The notes: generated from the letters alone by a model not told the origin. Numbered from the stretch's first letter, positions 25,234 to 32,698 are shown. The stretch is 64,000 bases of DNA from an uncultured Prevotellaceae bacterium (GCA_900320055.1 ONQS01000002.1:1-64000); one strand, 5' to 3'. Numbers and translations: made by a program.

Positions 25234-25878
25234 CTATTTAATATCTTGCAGTCCCATATCAATGCCAGTTTCTCTGTCAATTCTTTCCTGGATTCTTGTA
25301 AAATGAATTGATAACTTGAGTAAAAGAAGATACAATCCAAAGTTACTTAACGTGAACATCCTGTTAGTACAGAACTGTTGAACCAGATCCTTGGTGAGAG
25401 GCAAACTTATTACTTGGTCAAAGAACGCAATGGCATCATGATCTAATCCCTGCCCTTTTGGGAGAAACATCGCTTGTGTAACATGTTGCGCTTTTATGTC
25501 TTTCAGGTGATTCTCTGCGGCAGATGGATTCTGCGCATTGACCAATTGTGCATATTTTTCAAAATTGATCAACGGCACATACATGACCCTGCATGGATTG
25601 ATTCTTTGGTTGTCCAGAGACATGTCACATGTGTTTGACAGTAGGAGCGCTTTAATGTTCCCTGTCTTAGACAAGTCCGGCAACCACACATAAAAAGCGT
25701 CACTTATACCATCACCTTGGAGAAGGTAATCAACGTCGCTAAGCGCACAGGTATAGAATGACGCCTTTGAGCGATCAGTGGGAAATCGCTTTAGTTCGTC
25801 AATCAAAGCACTCCTGGAAGGATCTGACAGATATTGAGGTAGATATAAACTGATTTTATCCGCAAATTCTTCCATCAA
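25234..25878 (-). CDS. Cassette protein 3, unknown, with a SNTCD motif
   Basis: 214 residues. Motifs: LLQGDGISDAFYVWLP, then ALLLSNTCDMSLDN, then a helical C-terminus (LSNFGLYLLLLKLSIHF, ERIDRETG). A QGD segment followed by LSxTCD is a pattern I associate with uncharacterised proteins scattered among mobile and defence-related loci, but I cannot name the family. It starts with an ATGA overlap on the 96-residue partner, so the pair is translationally coupled. Base composition is more AT-rich than the surrounding structural genes, which suggests recent acquisition. Confidence 0.5.
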   Translation of the reverse strand: MMEEFADKISLYLPQYLSDPSRSALIDELKRFPTDRSKASFYTCALSDVDYLLQGDGISDAFYVWLPDLSKTGNIKALLLSNTCDMSLDNQRINPCRVMYVPLINFEKYAQLVNAQNPSAAENHLKDIKAQHVTQAMFLPKGQGLDHDAIAFFDQVISLPLTKDLVQQFCTNRMFTLSNFGLYLLLLKLSIHFTRIQERIDRETGIDMGLQDIK

Positions 25879-26165
25879 TCAACCAAATCCCAAAAATTAT
25901 CATTTACCAGTTGTGCAAACTCTGCAGGCATCGGCTTCGAATTATTAATGATGTCCGAGATGAAGTCATAGAGGATTTTTGATTCCTCGGCTTGGTGCAT
26001 GGCGCCGCCATAAGATATGTTAGAAGACATGGAACTGATATTATCCCACGACAACTCCGTCACATTCTGGGTTCCAGAATCAATACTTTGAATACCAATC
26101 GCAACAGATGGTGAAAAAGTTACGGCTAAAATAATGTAGGTGAATGATGCCGTTGATTTGTTCAT
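25875..26165 (-). CDS. Cassette protein 2, small, unknown
   Basis: 96 residues. A hydrophobic stretch near the N-terminus (ASFTYIILAVTFSPSVAIG) could be a membrane anchor or buried helix. The acidic C-terminal helix ILYDFISDIINN is followed by MPAEFAQLVNDNFWDLVD. It is sandwiched between the other two cassette genes (2-bp gap before, ATGA overlap after), implying a joint complex or regulator-effector relation. No family recognised. Confidence 0.45.
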   Translation of the reverse strand: MNKSTASFTYIILAVTFSPSVAIGIQSIDSGTQNVTELSWDNISSMSSNISYGGAMHQAEESKILYDFISDIINNSKPMPAEFAQLVNDNFWDLVD

Positions 26166-26167
26166 AG

Positions 26168-26797
26168 TCAGTCTGTGATGATTTTCTTGAAATACTTGTT
26201 ATCGAACAGTTCTTCAGAGCGACGGAACATTTCAGTCAGTTCTTCCTGACACGGAAGAGCATCACCACCATGCTCGTGATGATGGTTTACTGAAACAAAC
26301 AGCCCATCATGGACCCCATTGCGAGGCTCGACCTCAATATTGACTGATTCCTCTGCACTTTCAATAAATCTGAATGATATTTTTGTGCATTGGCTGCCTG
26401 TAGGAGAAATCTCCATTGAGGGGTTTACAAACCTTTTCCACATCCACTCTGTTGAGGACGATGGCAGTTCCAACCACTGATATTCACCGTTAGTTCCATA
26501 GGCGCTATAGGCCATAGAGACTCCCTTTTGAGCAGATAATTCGGAAAATTCTTTTACATATTTGGCAAGATCCTCAACATTGTGCGCCTTCACCATGATT
26601 TTTGTTGGACCAATGACAACAGCCGGAACCGGTTTGTTTTTTACTGCTATCACATAACCTTCGGGTCCCATACCGTGATAGGTGTCAAGCGGATTCCCAA
26701 ACAGATTTTTGCAAAATTCACTATCTGGCACAGGGACAACAGACAGTGGTTTAGCGAACACTGCCACAAATGCCAGGCTAATGCAATCCTTTTTCAT
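26168..26797 (-). CDS. Cassette protein 1, unknown (possibly TIGR04255-like)
   Basis: 209 residues. An N-terminal beta strand region (SLAFVAVFAKPLSVVPVP), PAVVIGPTKIMVKAHNVEDL, a Trp pair STEWMWKRF, then TKISFRFIESAEESVNIEVE and FVSVNHHHEHGG. The layout loosely recalls the sporadically distributed TIGR04255 proteins, but this is a weak impression. The His-rich NHHHEHGG could bind metal. First gene of the operon, driven by TATCTTTG at 26886-26893 beside an O2 palindrome. A profile search would settle the family. Confidence 0.45.
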   Translation of the reverse strand: MKKDCISLAFVAVFAKPLSVVPVPDSEFCKNLFGNPLDTYHGMGPEGYVIAVKNKPVPAVVIGPTKIMVKAHNVEDLAKYVKEFSELSAQKGVSMAYSAYGTNGEYQWLELPSSSTEWMWKRFVNPSMEISPTGSQCTKISFRFIESAEESVNIEVEPRNGVHDGLFVSVNHHHEHGGDALPCQEELTEMFRRSEELFDNKYFKKIITD

Positions 26798-26885
26798 AAT
26801 TTACTGTTTATCAGTCGTTCTGTTACTGGTTTTATTCGCTTTCAATAATTTAGTGGGAAGAGGCTGTAATCTGATTATATCGATG

Positions 26886-26918
26886 CAAAGATAATGCCAT
26901 CATTCTAAATTTTAAAAT
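26886..26918 (-). promoter_or_regulatory. Cassette promoter with O2 operator
   Basis: Minus-strand -7 box TATCTTTG at 26886-26893. The near-palindrome ATTCTAAATTTTAAAAT at 26902-26918 (one mismatch to the 25130 site) occupies the spacer and -33 region. This gives the three-gene cassette its own promoter, apparently tied to the same regulator as the small-gene block. Confidence 0.6.
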
Positions 26919-26982
26919 AAAAATTAAAAAAAATACTGAAATAGAGTAAAATTTCATTGAGATAGCATATTCAAACCAGAGC

Positions 26983-27018
26983 AAAAAAAACGCGCCCCGC
27001 ACAGCCCTCGATGGGGCG
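26983..27018 (-). terminator. Terminator after hicB
   Basis: On the minus strand CGCCCC (27018-27013) pairs with GGGGCG (26998-26993), followed by CG and eight T (26990-26983). It isolates hicAB from the cassette downstream. Confidence 0.75.
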
Positions 27019-27064
27019 GCACGGGACGCAAGAGCTCTTTAGTGTGTTAATGGTTAGGAATTGA

Positions 27065-27505
27065 TTATTGAACATAAGACACGGCGGGCCTGTCAATCAT
27101 CTTCAGGCCACAGCCCAGGTCATGGGCAAGGCGTTCCAGCCCTGCATTGATTTTGTCGATCTGTTTCTTTTGGGGTTCACGGATGGATGAAACGTACTGG
27201 CGCAGAATCGACGGATTGATGCCGATATATTTTGCCGTAGCCGTCACGTCGAGCGGATAGTAGTCAAAGAAGGATCCGACGTCCAGGCGGAAGTCGAACT
27301 CAATTTCCTCGGGAAAATCCTTGCCTTCCTCAGCGGCCATTTCTCGGAACTCACGGGCGGCTTCCTTGATGTCCTCCATCGCCTCACGAGCCGAACGGCC
27401 AAAGCCGTTCAGGCCGTAGTTGCCCACGCTCTCAGTAGCGAAGCACGAGAAGTTGCCCTTACCCTTGCCTCGCTCCACAATCGCGAGCAGTGTTAATTTT
27501 TTCAT
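27065..27505 (-). CDS. hicB: HicB-type antitoxin
   Basis: 146 residues. The N-terminal partial RNase-H-like domain (LLAIVERGKGKGNFSCFAT, GFGRSAREAMEDIKEAAREF) is followed by a C-terminal HTH (DVTATAKYIGINPSILRQYV). HicB binds and neutralises HicA and represses the operon. It lies 113 nt after hicA, longer than usual, and the gap begins with a hairpin overlapping the hicA stop codon. Confidence 0.85.
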   Translation of the reverse strand: MKKLTLLAIVERGKGKGNFSCFATESVGNYGLNGFGRSAREAMEDIKEAAREFREMAAEEGKDFPEEIEFDFRLDVGSFFDYYPLDVTATAKYIGINPSILRQYVSSIREPQKKQIDKINAGLERLAHDLGCGLKMIDRPAVSYVQ

Positions 27506-27611
27506 AATGTAACTACAAGTCTTGAAAGGTATGCTAATTATTCTTCATATTCTCTACAAAAAGAGCCCAAAACATGACAGTTCCATGATCAATTTTCGGG
27601 ACAAAAGAGCT

Positions 27612-27630
27612 CTCGGGCTTAAAGCCCGAG
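27612..27630 (-). terminator. Hairpin at the hicA/hicB junction
   Basis: CTCGGGCTT/AAGCCCGAG, 9 bp with one central base, overlapping the hicA stop; on the minus strand AGCTCTTTTGT follows. It could partly terminate or process the message and so set the toxin to antitoxin ratio. Confidence 0.5.
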
Positions 27631-27804
27631 CAACTCTTTCTCAATAGATTTCAGAGTCCCAGGTGGGATCTCCTTGCTTCCATGACGCGGCACTGGCGCC
27701 TTGTTGCCCGTGATGGGGCTGTACCAGATGTCATGCCGTGTCCCGTGCCTGTCAATCGTGCATCCCGCACGGCGCAGGCGTCTAATCAATTCATGGTACC
27801 TCAT
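27619..27804 (-). CDS. hicA: HicA-type mRNA interferase toxin
   Basis: 61 residues starting MRYHELIRRLRRAGC, the standard HicA dsRBD-like fold, with the catalytic His in DRHGTRHDIWYSP and the conserved VPRHGSKEIPPGTLKSI. HicA cleaves mRNA during translation arrest. Start chosen over upstream codons because the -7 box at 27839-27846 would make those leaderless or untranscribed. Part of the cassette framed by the 58-bp repeats. Confidence 0.9.
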   Translation of the reverse strand: MRYHELIRRLRRAGCTIDRHGTRHDIWYSPITGNKAPVPRHGSKEIPPGTLKSIEKELLGL

Positions 27805-27810
27805 AATTTT

Positions 27811-27846
27811 AAAGAGCTCTTTTGTCATATTGACAATGCAAAGGTA
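27811..27846 (-). promoter_or_regulatory. hicAB promoter and palindromic box
   Basis: Minus-strand TACCTTTG at 27839-27846. Just downstream, between the transcription start and the hicA start codon, is the palindrome AAAGAGCTCTTT at 27811-27822, a plausible HicB operator. GAGCTC-containing boxes also occur at 27032-27040 and 27606-27611. Confidence 0.6.
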
Positions 27847-27931
27847 ACACATTTGTTACAACCCACCAAATATTTTCACGAAAAAAATAACAAATAAGTT
27901 ACATTTTTACCGTTTTCAGTAATTATGAGGC

Positions 27932-27965
27932 AAAAAAAATCCCGCAGGAGGGCATTCCCACGGGA
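27932..27965 (-). terminator. Rho-independent terminator upstream of hicA
   Basis: On the minus strand TCCCG (27965-27961) pairs with CGGGA (27944-27940), with an inner GGG/CCC, followed by eight T (27939-27932). It stops leftward transcripts entering the hicAB cassette. Confidence 0.7.
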
Positions 27966-28057
27966 TAGCAGCCTGCGAGCAGGCCTTGAGATCTTTAAAT
28001 GCACCGCAAAATTGGGGAATATATTGTAAATGTACAACATGTTTTGCCAGAAAATTG

Positions 28058-28114
28058 CCGAAATATGCTGTAAAACATGTTTCCGGACACATTAAGCAGA
28101 TTCAAACCAGCTTA
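28058..28114. repeat. About 57-bp direct repeat, right copy
   Basis: Matches 25172-25229 with about six differences, same orientation. Both copies include AAGCAGATTCAAACC. Together they bracket hicAB and the three-gene cassette (about 2.9 kb). Confidence 0.75.
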
Positions 28115-28231
28115 TTCCTGGTCAATTGGAGGGATGAACCCGCGCACTCTGTCCTCATTTTTGAACGCCGGGGAGATAAGCAGACAAGCGCAGCCATCGC
28201 CAGCAGCGACATCGGGGCGTGGGGTTGGGCA

Positions 28232-28317
28232 CAAAAAAAAAGTGAGCGGGCATCACTGCTGGCTCACCGTGTTGTGCAAACTTTATTAAAATAGTCCTTG
28301 TTATGTTCAACGTGAAA
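28232..28317 (-). ncRNA. Candidate antisense regulatory RNA, about 85 nt
   Basis: It starts about 7 nt past a TACCTTTG box (28324-28331) and ends in a terminator: GTGAGC (28267-28262) pairs with GCTCAC (28247-28242), then nine T. No open frame of note. Its middle is the complement of plus-strand 28278-28295 (AAACTTTATTAAAATAGT), which is identical to 49579-49596 in the repressor mRNA leader; the match continues for four more bases with one G-U pair. It could therefore pair with the repressor message 5-27 nt ahead of its AUG. The plus strand also shows a relic ATGTTCAACG resembling the repressor start, so this may be a recycled immunity-region copy. Confidence 0.55.
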
Positions 28318-28323
28318 GCACTG

Positions 28324-28363
28324 CAAAGGTAACATATATTTTTGGTTTTCCAAATATATTTTG
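28324..28363. promoter_or_regulatory. Operator-promoter element O1 (28.3 kb copy)
   Basis: Minus-strand TACCTTTG (28324-28331) followed by the inverted repeat 28332-28363 (ACATATATTTTTGG, TTTT, CCAAATATATTTTG). The plus strand has TATTTTTG inside the left arm. Spacing between box and repeat equals that at 22.4 and 49.5 kb. Confidence 0.75.
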
Positions 28364-28408
28364 ATGGTCAAGTATATAAAATGCCCCTAGATGGTAGGGG
28401 CAAGTTAA

Positions 28409-28984
28409 TCAGTCTTTCTTGGCTTCACCCGTCTGGGTGATGGCAAGGAAGATACCAGCCACCACGACAGCGCCCATGCTCTCGAGGTATTCAACCATGT
28501 TAGCGAAACTGCTGCCCTTGGTGATCACGTCATCGAAGATGACCACCTTGCGGCCATTGAAGAACTTCGCATCGAATTTGAGGACCGACACCTTGGAGAT
28601 AGACTTGCACACCTTGTGCTCGTGCAGAGCCAGTCGGTTGCCCTCGACCTTGATGTGCTTGAAAGCGTTAGCCATCTTGGTTGCTTTGCAAACCTCACCC
28701 GCGAACTGCTCGTAGCGCATGCAGGTTCTCTCCTGGGTGCTTGCAGGGATGCAGACCAGGGTACAGCCTTCGAGACCGGGCAGGTTCTCATCGAGCGTCT
28801 TGCTGACCCACTGGGCGACCTCGCTAGAGGTGTTCACGTCGCCGTCCTTGAATTTCCAAACCTTCTTGCGGATGCCCCAGGCTTGTCCTGTAGCCTGCAC
28901 CGAGGTAGGGATGTAGGTGAAACGTGCTGCCATGAAAATGTTGTCGTTGTTGACAAATGCTGAAGTGTTGTTGATGCGTACCAT
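28409..28984 (-). CDS. Phosphoribosyltransferase-fold protein
   Basis: 191 residues with the PRPP-binding signature VVIFDDVITKGSSFANMV (two acidic residues followed by TKGSS) near residue 150. The N-terminal part has the ComF/amidophosphoribosyl-like ENLPGLEGCTLVCIPAST with a substrate loop. It may salvage a base for phage DNA synthesis or activate a modified nucleotide. It stands alone with a structured leader of about 165 nt upstream. Confidence 0.85.
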   Translation of the reverse strand: MVRINNTSAFVNNDNIFMAARFTYIPTSVQATGQAWGIRKKVWKFKDGDVNTSSEVAQWVSKTLDENLPGLEGCTLVCIPASTQERTCMRYEQFAGEVCKATKMANAFKHIKVEGNRLALHEHKVCKSISKVSVLKFDAKFFNGRKVVIFDDVITKGSSFANMVEYLESMGAVVVAGIFLAITQTGEAKKD

Positions 28985-29031
28985 AATAAAGAATGTTTTA
29001 GTGAGTTAATATTTTTTATTGACACTGCTTT

Positions 29032-29149
29032 GTGGCGAGCGATGTTAGTGACTTCCAGCAAGGGTTGTCAGGACAATTACTACCCCATCCGGGGCTGGAG
29101 AATTGTCTGGAACAACTCGACATGGCCCTTGCCTGTCACGTGTCGCCGC
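29032..29149. ncRNA. Nested-hairpin structured element upstream of the phosphoribosyltransferase
   Basis: Successive pairings in one long stem: 29058-29063 with 29127-29132, 29064-29068 with 29112-29116, 29072-29078 with 29101-29107, and 29083-29086 with 29091-29094. A further possible outer stem is 29032-29038 with 29143-29149 (one G-U if the plus strand is transcribed). CCGCA/TGCGG at 29146-29159 competes. It lies 48-165 nt upstream of the phosphoribosyltransferase start on the minus strand, so it may be its regulatory leader, or an independent RNA. Confidence 0.5.
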
Positions 29150-29172
29150 AACTTTGCGGTGGCTAATAAAAA

Positions 29173-29606
29173 ATGACTCACTGGACATTCATGGCACGCA
29201 TCACCCTCACGGCAGCCACAACGGCACCCATCACTAGGCAGCGGCATCCCTTCCCGTTGAAGGCAACCACGGGCATACCATCAGCAAAAGAAATTCATAG
29301 GCGACATAGCACAATCCCAATGGGCCAGAGCCGATGGCAACCAGCCCATCGAAGAACCCTAGTCTGTAGCCAACAGGAGAGAGCCAGCGCCACGGCAATA
29401 AGCGGGTGGCCACAGCCGATGAGCGACCATGTAAGGCAAGCATGTAAGGTTGATGGGGTGAGCGCGAGAGGGGAGCAAGTCCCAAGGTGCCCGTCCTCAC
29501 GGTTATGAACAGCCCGCATGGTACCACCAAGGGCACACCACATCACACCCGAGAGATTGGGCCAATTGGTGGCTATCCTTTCAAGTACTTGAAGAGATGG
29601 AAACAA
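29173..29606 (-). pseudogene. Possible decayed small membrane-protein gene
   Basis: No single frame is convincing. In one frame MFPSLQVLERIATNWP and SGVMWCALGGTMRAVH look protein-like, a second frame then reads GYRLGFFDGLVAIGSGPL, and the first frame resumes with MPVVAFNGKGC and MGAVVAAVRVMRAMNVQ before a stop at 29173. This suggests a frameshifted relic, perhaps a holin-like protein. The whole 28985-29715 interval lacks any other credible gene. Confidence 0.25.
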
Positions 29607-29715
29607 CTGGAAAGATTAACGCCTACCATATAGACAAAAAAAATGACGCGACCCTCACGGGCGGCGACATTCTGATGAAATAGAAATTAACTGCATTTGG
29701 TATAAACAAATAAGT

Positions 29716-31347
29716 TTACCACGAACTGGTGACACCCATTGAGAATGCCACCTTGGGGAAGCGCTCACAGCCGATGCACAGCGTGTCGAAGGCGTCGCTG
29801 CCGTCGGTGCGGGCTTCCAGTTTATCCTCCTCGGTCTCGGCCAACTTCTCCCCACGCTTATCTTTGCCGCCATTATACACACCGGCTGTCTGTATCGACA
29901 CCAGCAAGTCCTCGTTGTTCTCACGGTTGATCATCACCTTGAGCCTTGACTTGCCCGCCAGCATGCGATTGATGAGCAATTGCTTCTCGATGTGGCGCAT
30001 GGGTTTGCCGATGTACACCTCATTCACGCGCCATCCCTTGGAGCGGAACGCCTCAATGATGACCCACTTGAAGTCCTCATCGTTCACGGCATAGTTGCTG
30101 CCCAGCGCCGTACTGTCAAAGTAGAAAACGACCTCTTTGCGTTTGTGGTGACGGTAGTAGAGGCAGAAGTCACTCACCAGTTCGGGCAGTTTGCGCTCGA
30201 ACTTCACAAAGAATGACTTCAGCACCAACAATTGACTCTTGCGAGGCTGCCCGGCAACGAGCCAGTTGATGTTGCTGTTGTAGTCGAATGCAATGGCGAT
30301 GGGTTGGTTGGTGTCCACGTCACTGTCGGCAAGCGAGCACGGTTCCTTGATTTTGTCGAACTGGTACTCCAGGTTATCCAGGTAACTGAAGTTGGCAGCA
30401 CTGTACTTGTTGCCCTCGGTCATCGAGTTGTAGAAGCCGTCACGGGCGATGCCGATGCGCTTGCACAGTACCGACGTCTGGAACGTCAACGGCGGCAGGT
30501 CACGCTTGAGTTGATTGATAAAGGCCTCACCCAGCACCTGCATATTGTAGATGGTGCTGGCCTCACGATAGTAGGTCGCCACGCTACGCATGCGGCACAG
30601 GTCACGGTGCAGCGTGCTGATCTTGGACCTGATGGATCGGGACGGCTCTTTCCCTGAAGCCACCATTTCACGGATGTGCTTCTCATATCGCCAAATTTCA
30701 CAGACCGTGCCCTGGATGAGCGCGATGAGTTCCTTGTCGCACTTCTTTTCATAGTCCAGGAACCAGGAGCCCTTCTTTGTCACCGGCATGTCGCTCGTGA
30801 TGAGCATGCCATGGTGGAAGTAGTGCTTGCCGAAGTATTGACGGTTGCCACGATTAGCGGGCAGCGTCTCATCCTTGAGTTGCTCAAAGTTGATAAACTT
30901 GGCCTCATCAATATCCAGCGCGTCATAGGACTGCGAGTTTGACGTGCCGGCACGATCCTGTGAGATGATGAAGCCGATGCTTCCGTTGTAGAACGACAGC
31001 ACGTTCTCGTAGTTCTCCGGCTTGAAGATGGGCTCAGGCCATCCCCAAGCCTTTGGCGGCTTGATACCGATGCACCAATGGATGTTGCGCTTATAGCCCA
31101 GCGTCTCCCAATGCGTCAGCATCGACGGCAGCGTGTTGGTGAGCGCACGCTTACAGTTGGGCGAGACGATACCCGTGATGGAGCCAGGCATGCGCTGCAT
31201 GTTCCTGAGGTTCCACATCGCATGGATGACACCCTTACCCAGGGCACGCCCGGCACACAGGATGGTATCCTTTGCACCGGTGTAAATCACCTCCTGTTGG
31301 ATGTCATTCATGTAGAACGGCTTCGGTTCAATCGGCTTCATCGTCAT
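29716..31347 (-). CDS. terL: Terminase large subunit
   Basis: About 543 residues. The ATPase has an atypical Walker A, CAGRALGKGV, Walker B YDALDIDEAKF, and a coupling motif near LITSDMPVTKKGS. The RNase-H-like nuclease has acidic residues in IAFDYN, VVFYFDSTA and DGSDAFDTLCIGC. It cuts and pumps phage DNA into the prohead. Start at 31347 (or two codons later) overlaps the upstream small-subunit-like gene by 20 bp. Confidence 0.92.
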   Translation of the reverse strand: MTMKPIEPKPFYMNDIQQEVIYTGAKDTILCAGRALGKGVIHAMWNLRNMQRMPGSITGIVSPNCKRALTNTLPSMLTHWETLGYKRNIHWCIGIKPPKAWGWPEPIFKPENYENVLSFYNGSIGFIISQDRAGTSNSQSYDALDIDEAKFINFEQLKDETLPANRGNRQYFGKHYFHHGMLITSDMPVTKKGSWFLDYEKKCDKELIALIQGTVCEIWRYEKHIREMVASGKEPSRSIRSKISTLHRDLCRMRSVATYYREASTIYNMQVLGEAFINQLKRDLPPLTFQTSVLCKRIGIARDGFYNSMTEGNKYSAANFSYLDNLEYQFDKIKEPCSLADSDVDTNQPIAIAFDYNSNINWLVAGQPRKSQLLVLKSFFVKFERKLPELVSDFCLYYRHHKRKEVVFYFDSTALGSNYAVNDEDFKWVIIEAFRSKGWRVNEVYIGKPMRHIEKQLLINRMLAGKSRLKVMINRENNEDLLVSIQTAGVYNGGKDKRGEKLAETEEDKLEARTDGSDAFDTLCIGCERFPKVAFSMGVTSSW

Positions 31348-31948
31348 CAGGTTTTTGAGGGTGAAACAGTTCGTCAGCATTGAAGTCAACCGGTTCGAAC
31401 TCGACATCCTCTACCTCCTCGCTCCAGTAGGATTGGATTTTCTTCTGGATACGCTCGCGGATGTTGGGGATTGGTTTGAAGCCCGCCACGCTCGGGTCAT
31501 CCGTCGGTTTGAACGGCTGTGGAATAATCTTATCAAAGCCACGATCGAGAAGGTCTTCCTTGTCCAACTGTGTATATTTGGCATACTTGTCGGCAGCCGC
31601 CACCATGCTCTTGGCGTCCTTGTTGACCTTGGCCATGTTGTAGGACTCCTCAATCATCTGCAGGAACTTGAAGCGGTGATACTCCTTGGTCGTCTTGTGC
31701 ATCTCGCCCATGATGGCCTTGATGATGCGGATATCCTGGTAGGCCTGTGTGCGCTGCACCCCATGCTCACGCATGATACGGTCTGCGATGTCACGGTCAC
31801 GCGTCAGCGGCCACTGCAGCCAGTAGGTATACACCTCCCTGAGTCGCAATAGCCGCTGTTGCATTGCAGCCGGCACATGTGCCTGTTGCATCTGCTCGAC
31901 GGAGTCAAACAGATGTTCCTTGGCCAGTTCAATCGACGGAGCGCTCAT
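31328..31948 (-). CDS. Terminase-associated protein (small-subunit-like)
   Basis: 206 residues. A helical N-terminal region with an HTH-like part (DIADRIMREHGVQRTQAYQD), then a long helix (HRFKFLQMIEESYNMAKVNK), and an acidic C-terminus (DELFHPQKPDDDEAD). Its place directly before terL suggests DNA recognition during packaging. Two small-subunit candidates precede terL; this is the nearer. Confidence 0.65.
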   Translation of the reverse strand: MSAPSIELAKEHLFDSVEQMQQAHVPAAMQQRLLRLREVYTYWLQWPLTRDRDIADRIMREHGVQRTQAYQDIRIIKAIMGEMHKTTKEYHRFKFLQMIEESYNMAKVNKDAKSMVAAADKYAKYTQLDKEDLLDRGFDKIIPQPFKPTDDPSVAGFKPIPNIRERIQKKIQSYWSEEVEDVEFEPVDFNADELFHPQKPDDDEAD

Positions 31949-32268
31949 AGGTCTTCATCAGCGGCCATGTCCCGCAGGTAGTTATGCGTCAACTGAACCG
32001 CCAGCGGTGAGCCGACATCAGCCAACTCAAGTTCACGCTTACGCAGCCGGTGGGCCGTCTCAGCCTTCGCCTTGAGATACACCTTGCGCAATGGCGACCG
32101 CTTGTCGGTCAACGCAAGGCGCAGTTTGTCCTCATCATATCCGATGAGGGCTGCAATCTCGGTGATCGGCGTGAGATCCCCGGCAAGTTCCATAATACGC
32201 TCCACAGTAGAACCGTCAAAGTATTGAGGGCTCGAATCCGGTCTTTCGTAGGTGATTGAATCCATCAT
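31945..32268 (-). CDS. Small terminase-like HTH protein
   Basis: 107 residues. The HTH-like segment TPITEIAALIGYDEDKLRLAL followed by SPLRKVYLKAKAETAHRLRK and the end SPLAVQLTHNYLRDM closely match the pattern of phage small terminase subunits (spacing of a GY-HTH and a C-terminal amphipathic helix). It overlaps the upstream gene by 53 bp and the next by 4 bp. Confidence 0.65.
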   Translation of the reverse strand: MMDSITYERPDSSPQYFDGSTVERIMELAGDLTPITEIAALIGYDEDKLRLALTDKRSPLRKVYLKAKAETAHRLRKRELELADVGSPLAVQLTHNYLRDMAADEDL

Positions 32269-32698
32269 TCAACTGATTATAGATATTGAAGTCACTCAGT
32301 ATCACGCCACACTCTGCCCGTCCACCGACCGTCTGGTTTTGACTCGTGACGATGCACACCCTGTGCGCGTCGTTACACATCAGCACCACCTTGGAGTGGT
32401 TCTGGCACAGTACCACTTCATCGCACACACCCCGCATCATCGGCAGCAGTTCCATCGTCTTCTTGGTTGCCTTGAGGTCCAGGAATAAGGAGCAAGTCTG
32501 TACCAGCGACGCCTTCTTGAGACGGTGCAGCCGCCTGAGGAAGGCTTCGCTGGTCGAGAATGTGGAAATGGTAAGTTGTGCCGGTCCCGTCTGCTGTAGT
32601 ACCTGCTCGATTACCTCAGCCAGGTTGGTGCGGCTGTCAAAATAGACCTGGCAGGGAGTTTTTGATAGCGGCGCCAGCGAGAACGCCACCTCACTCAT
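32216..32698 (-). CDS. PLD-like phage protein
   Basis: 160 residues. The segment QNHSKVVLMCND then VTSQNQTVGGRAECGVILSD follows the HxK ... S/TxN ... E order of a phospholipase-D-like half domain, and the N-terminal strand region QLTISTFSTSEAFLRRLH fits that fold. A nuclease or DNA-binding role near terminase is reasonable; lipase activity is unlikely. The start at 32698 overlaps the upstream gene by 8 bp; a longer open frame upstream is a shadow. Confidence 0.6.
   Translation of the reverse strand: MSEVAFSLAPLSKTPCQVYFDSRTNLAEVIEQVLQQTGPAQLTISTFSTSEAFLRRLHRLKKASLVQTCSLFLDLKATKKTMELLPMMRGVCDEVVLCQNHSKVVLMCNDAHRVCIVTSQNQTVGGRAECGVILSDFNIYNQLNDGFNHLRKTGFEPSIL

Noticed and set aside
29173-29508. 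Plus-strand 111-codon gene
   Set aside because: Low-complexity, Arg/Ser/Thr/Pro-rich translation on the strand opposite to all neighbours; no motif.
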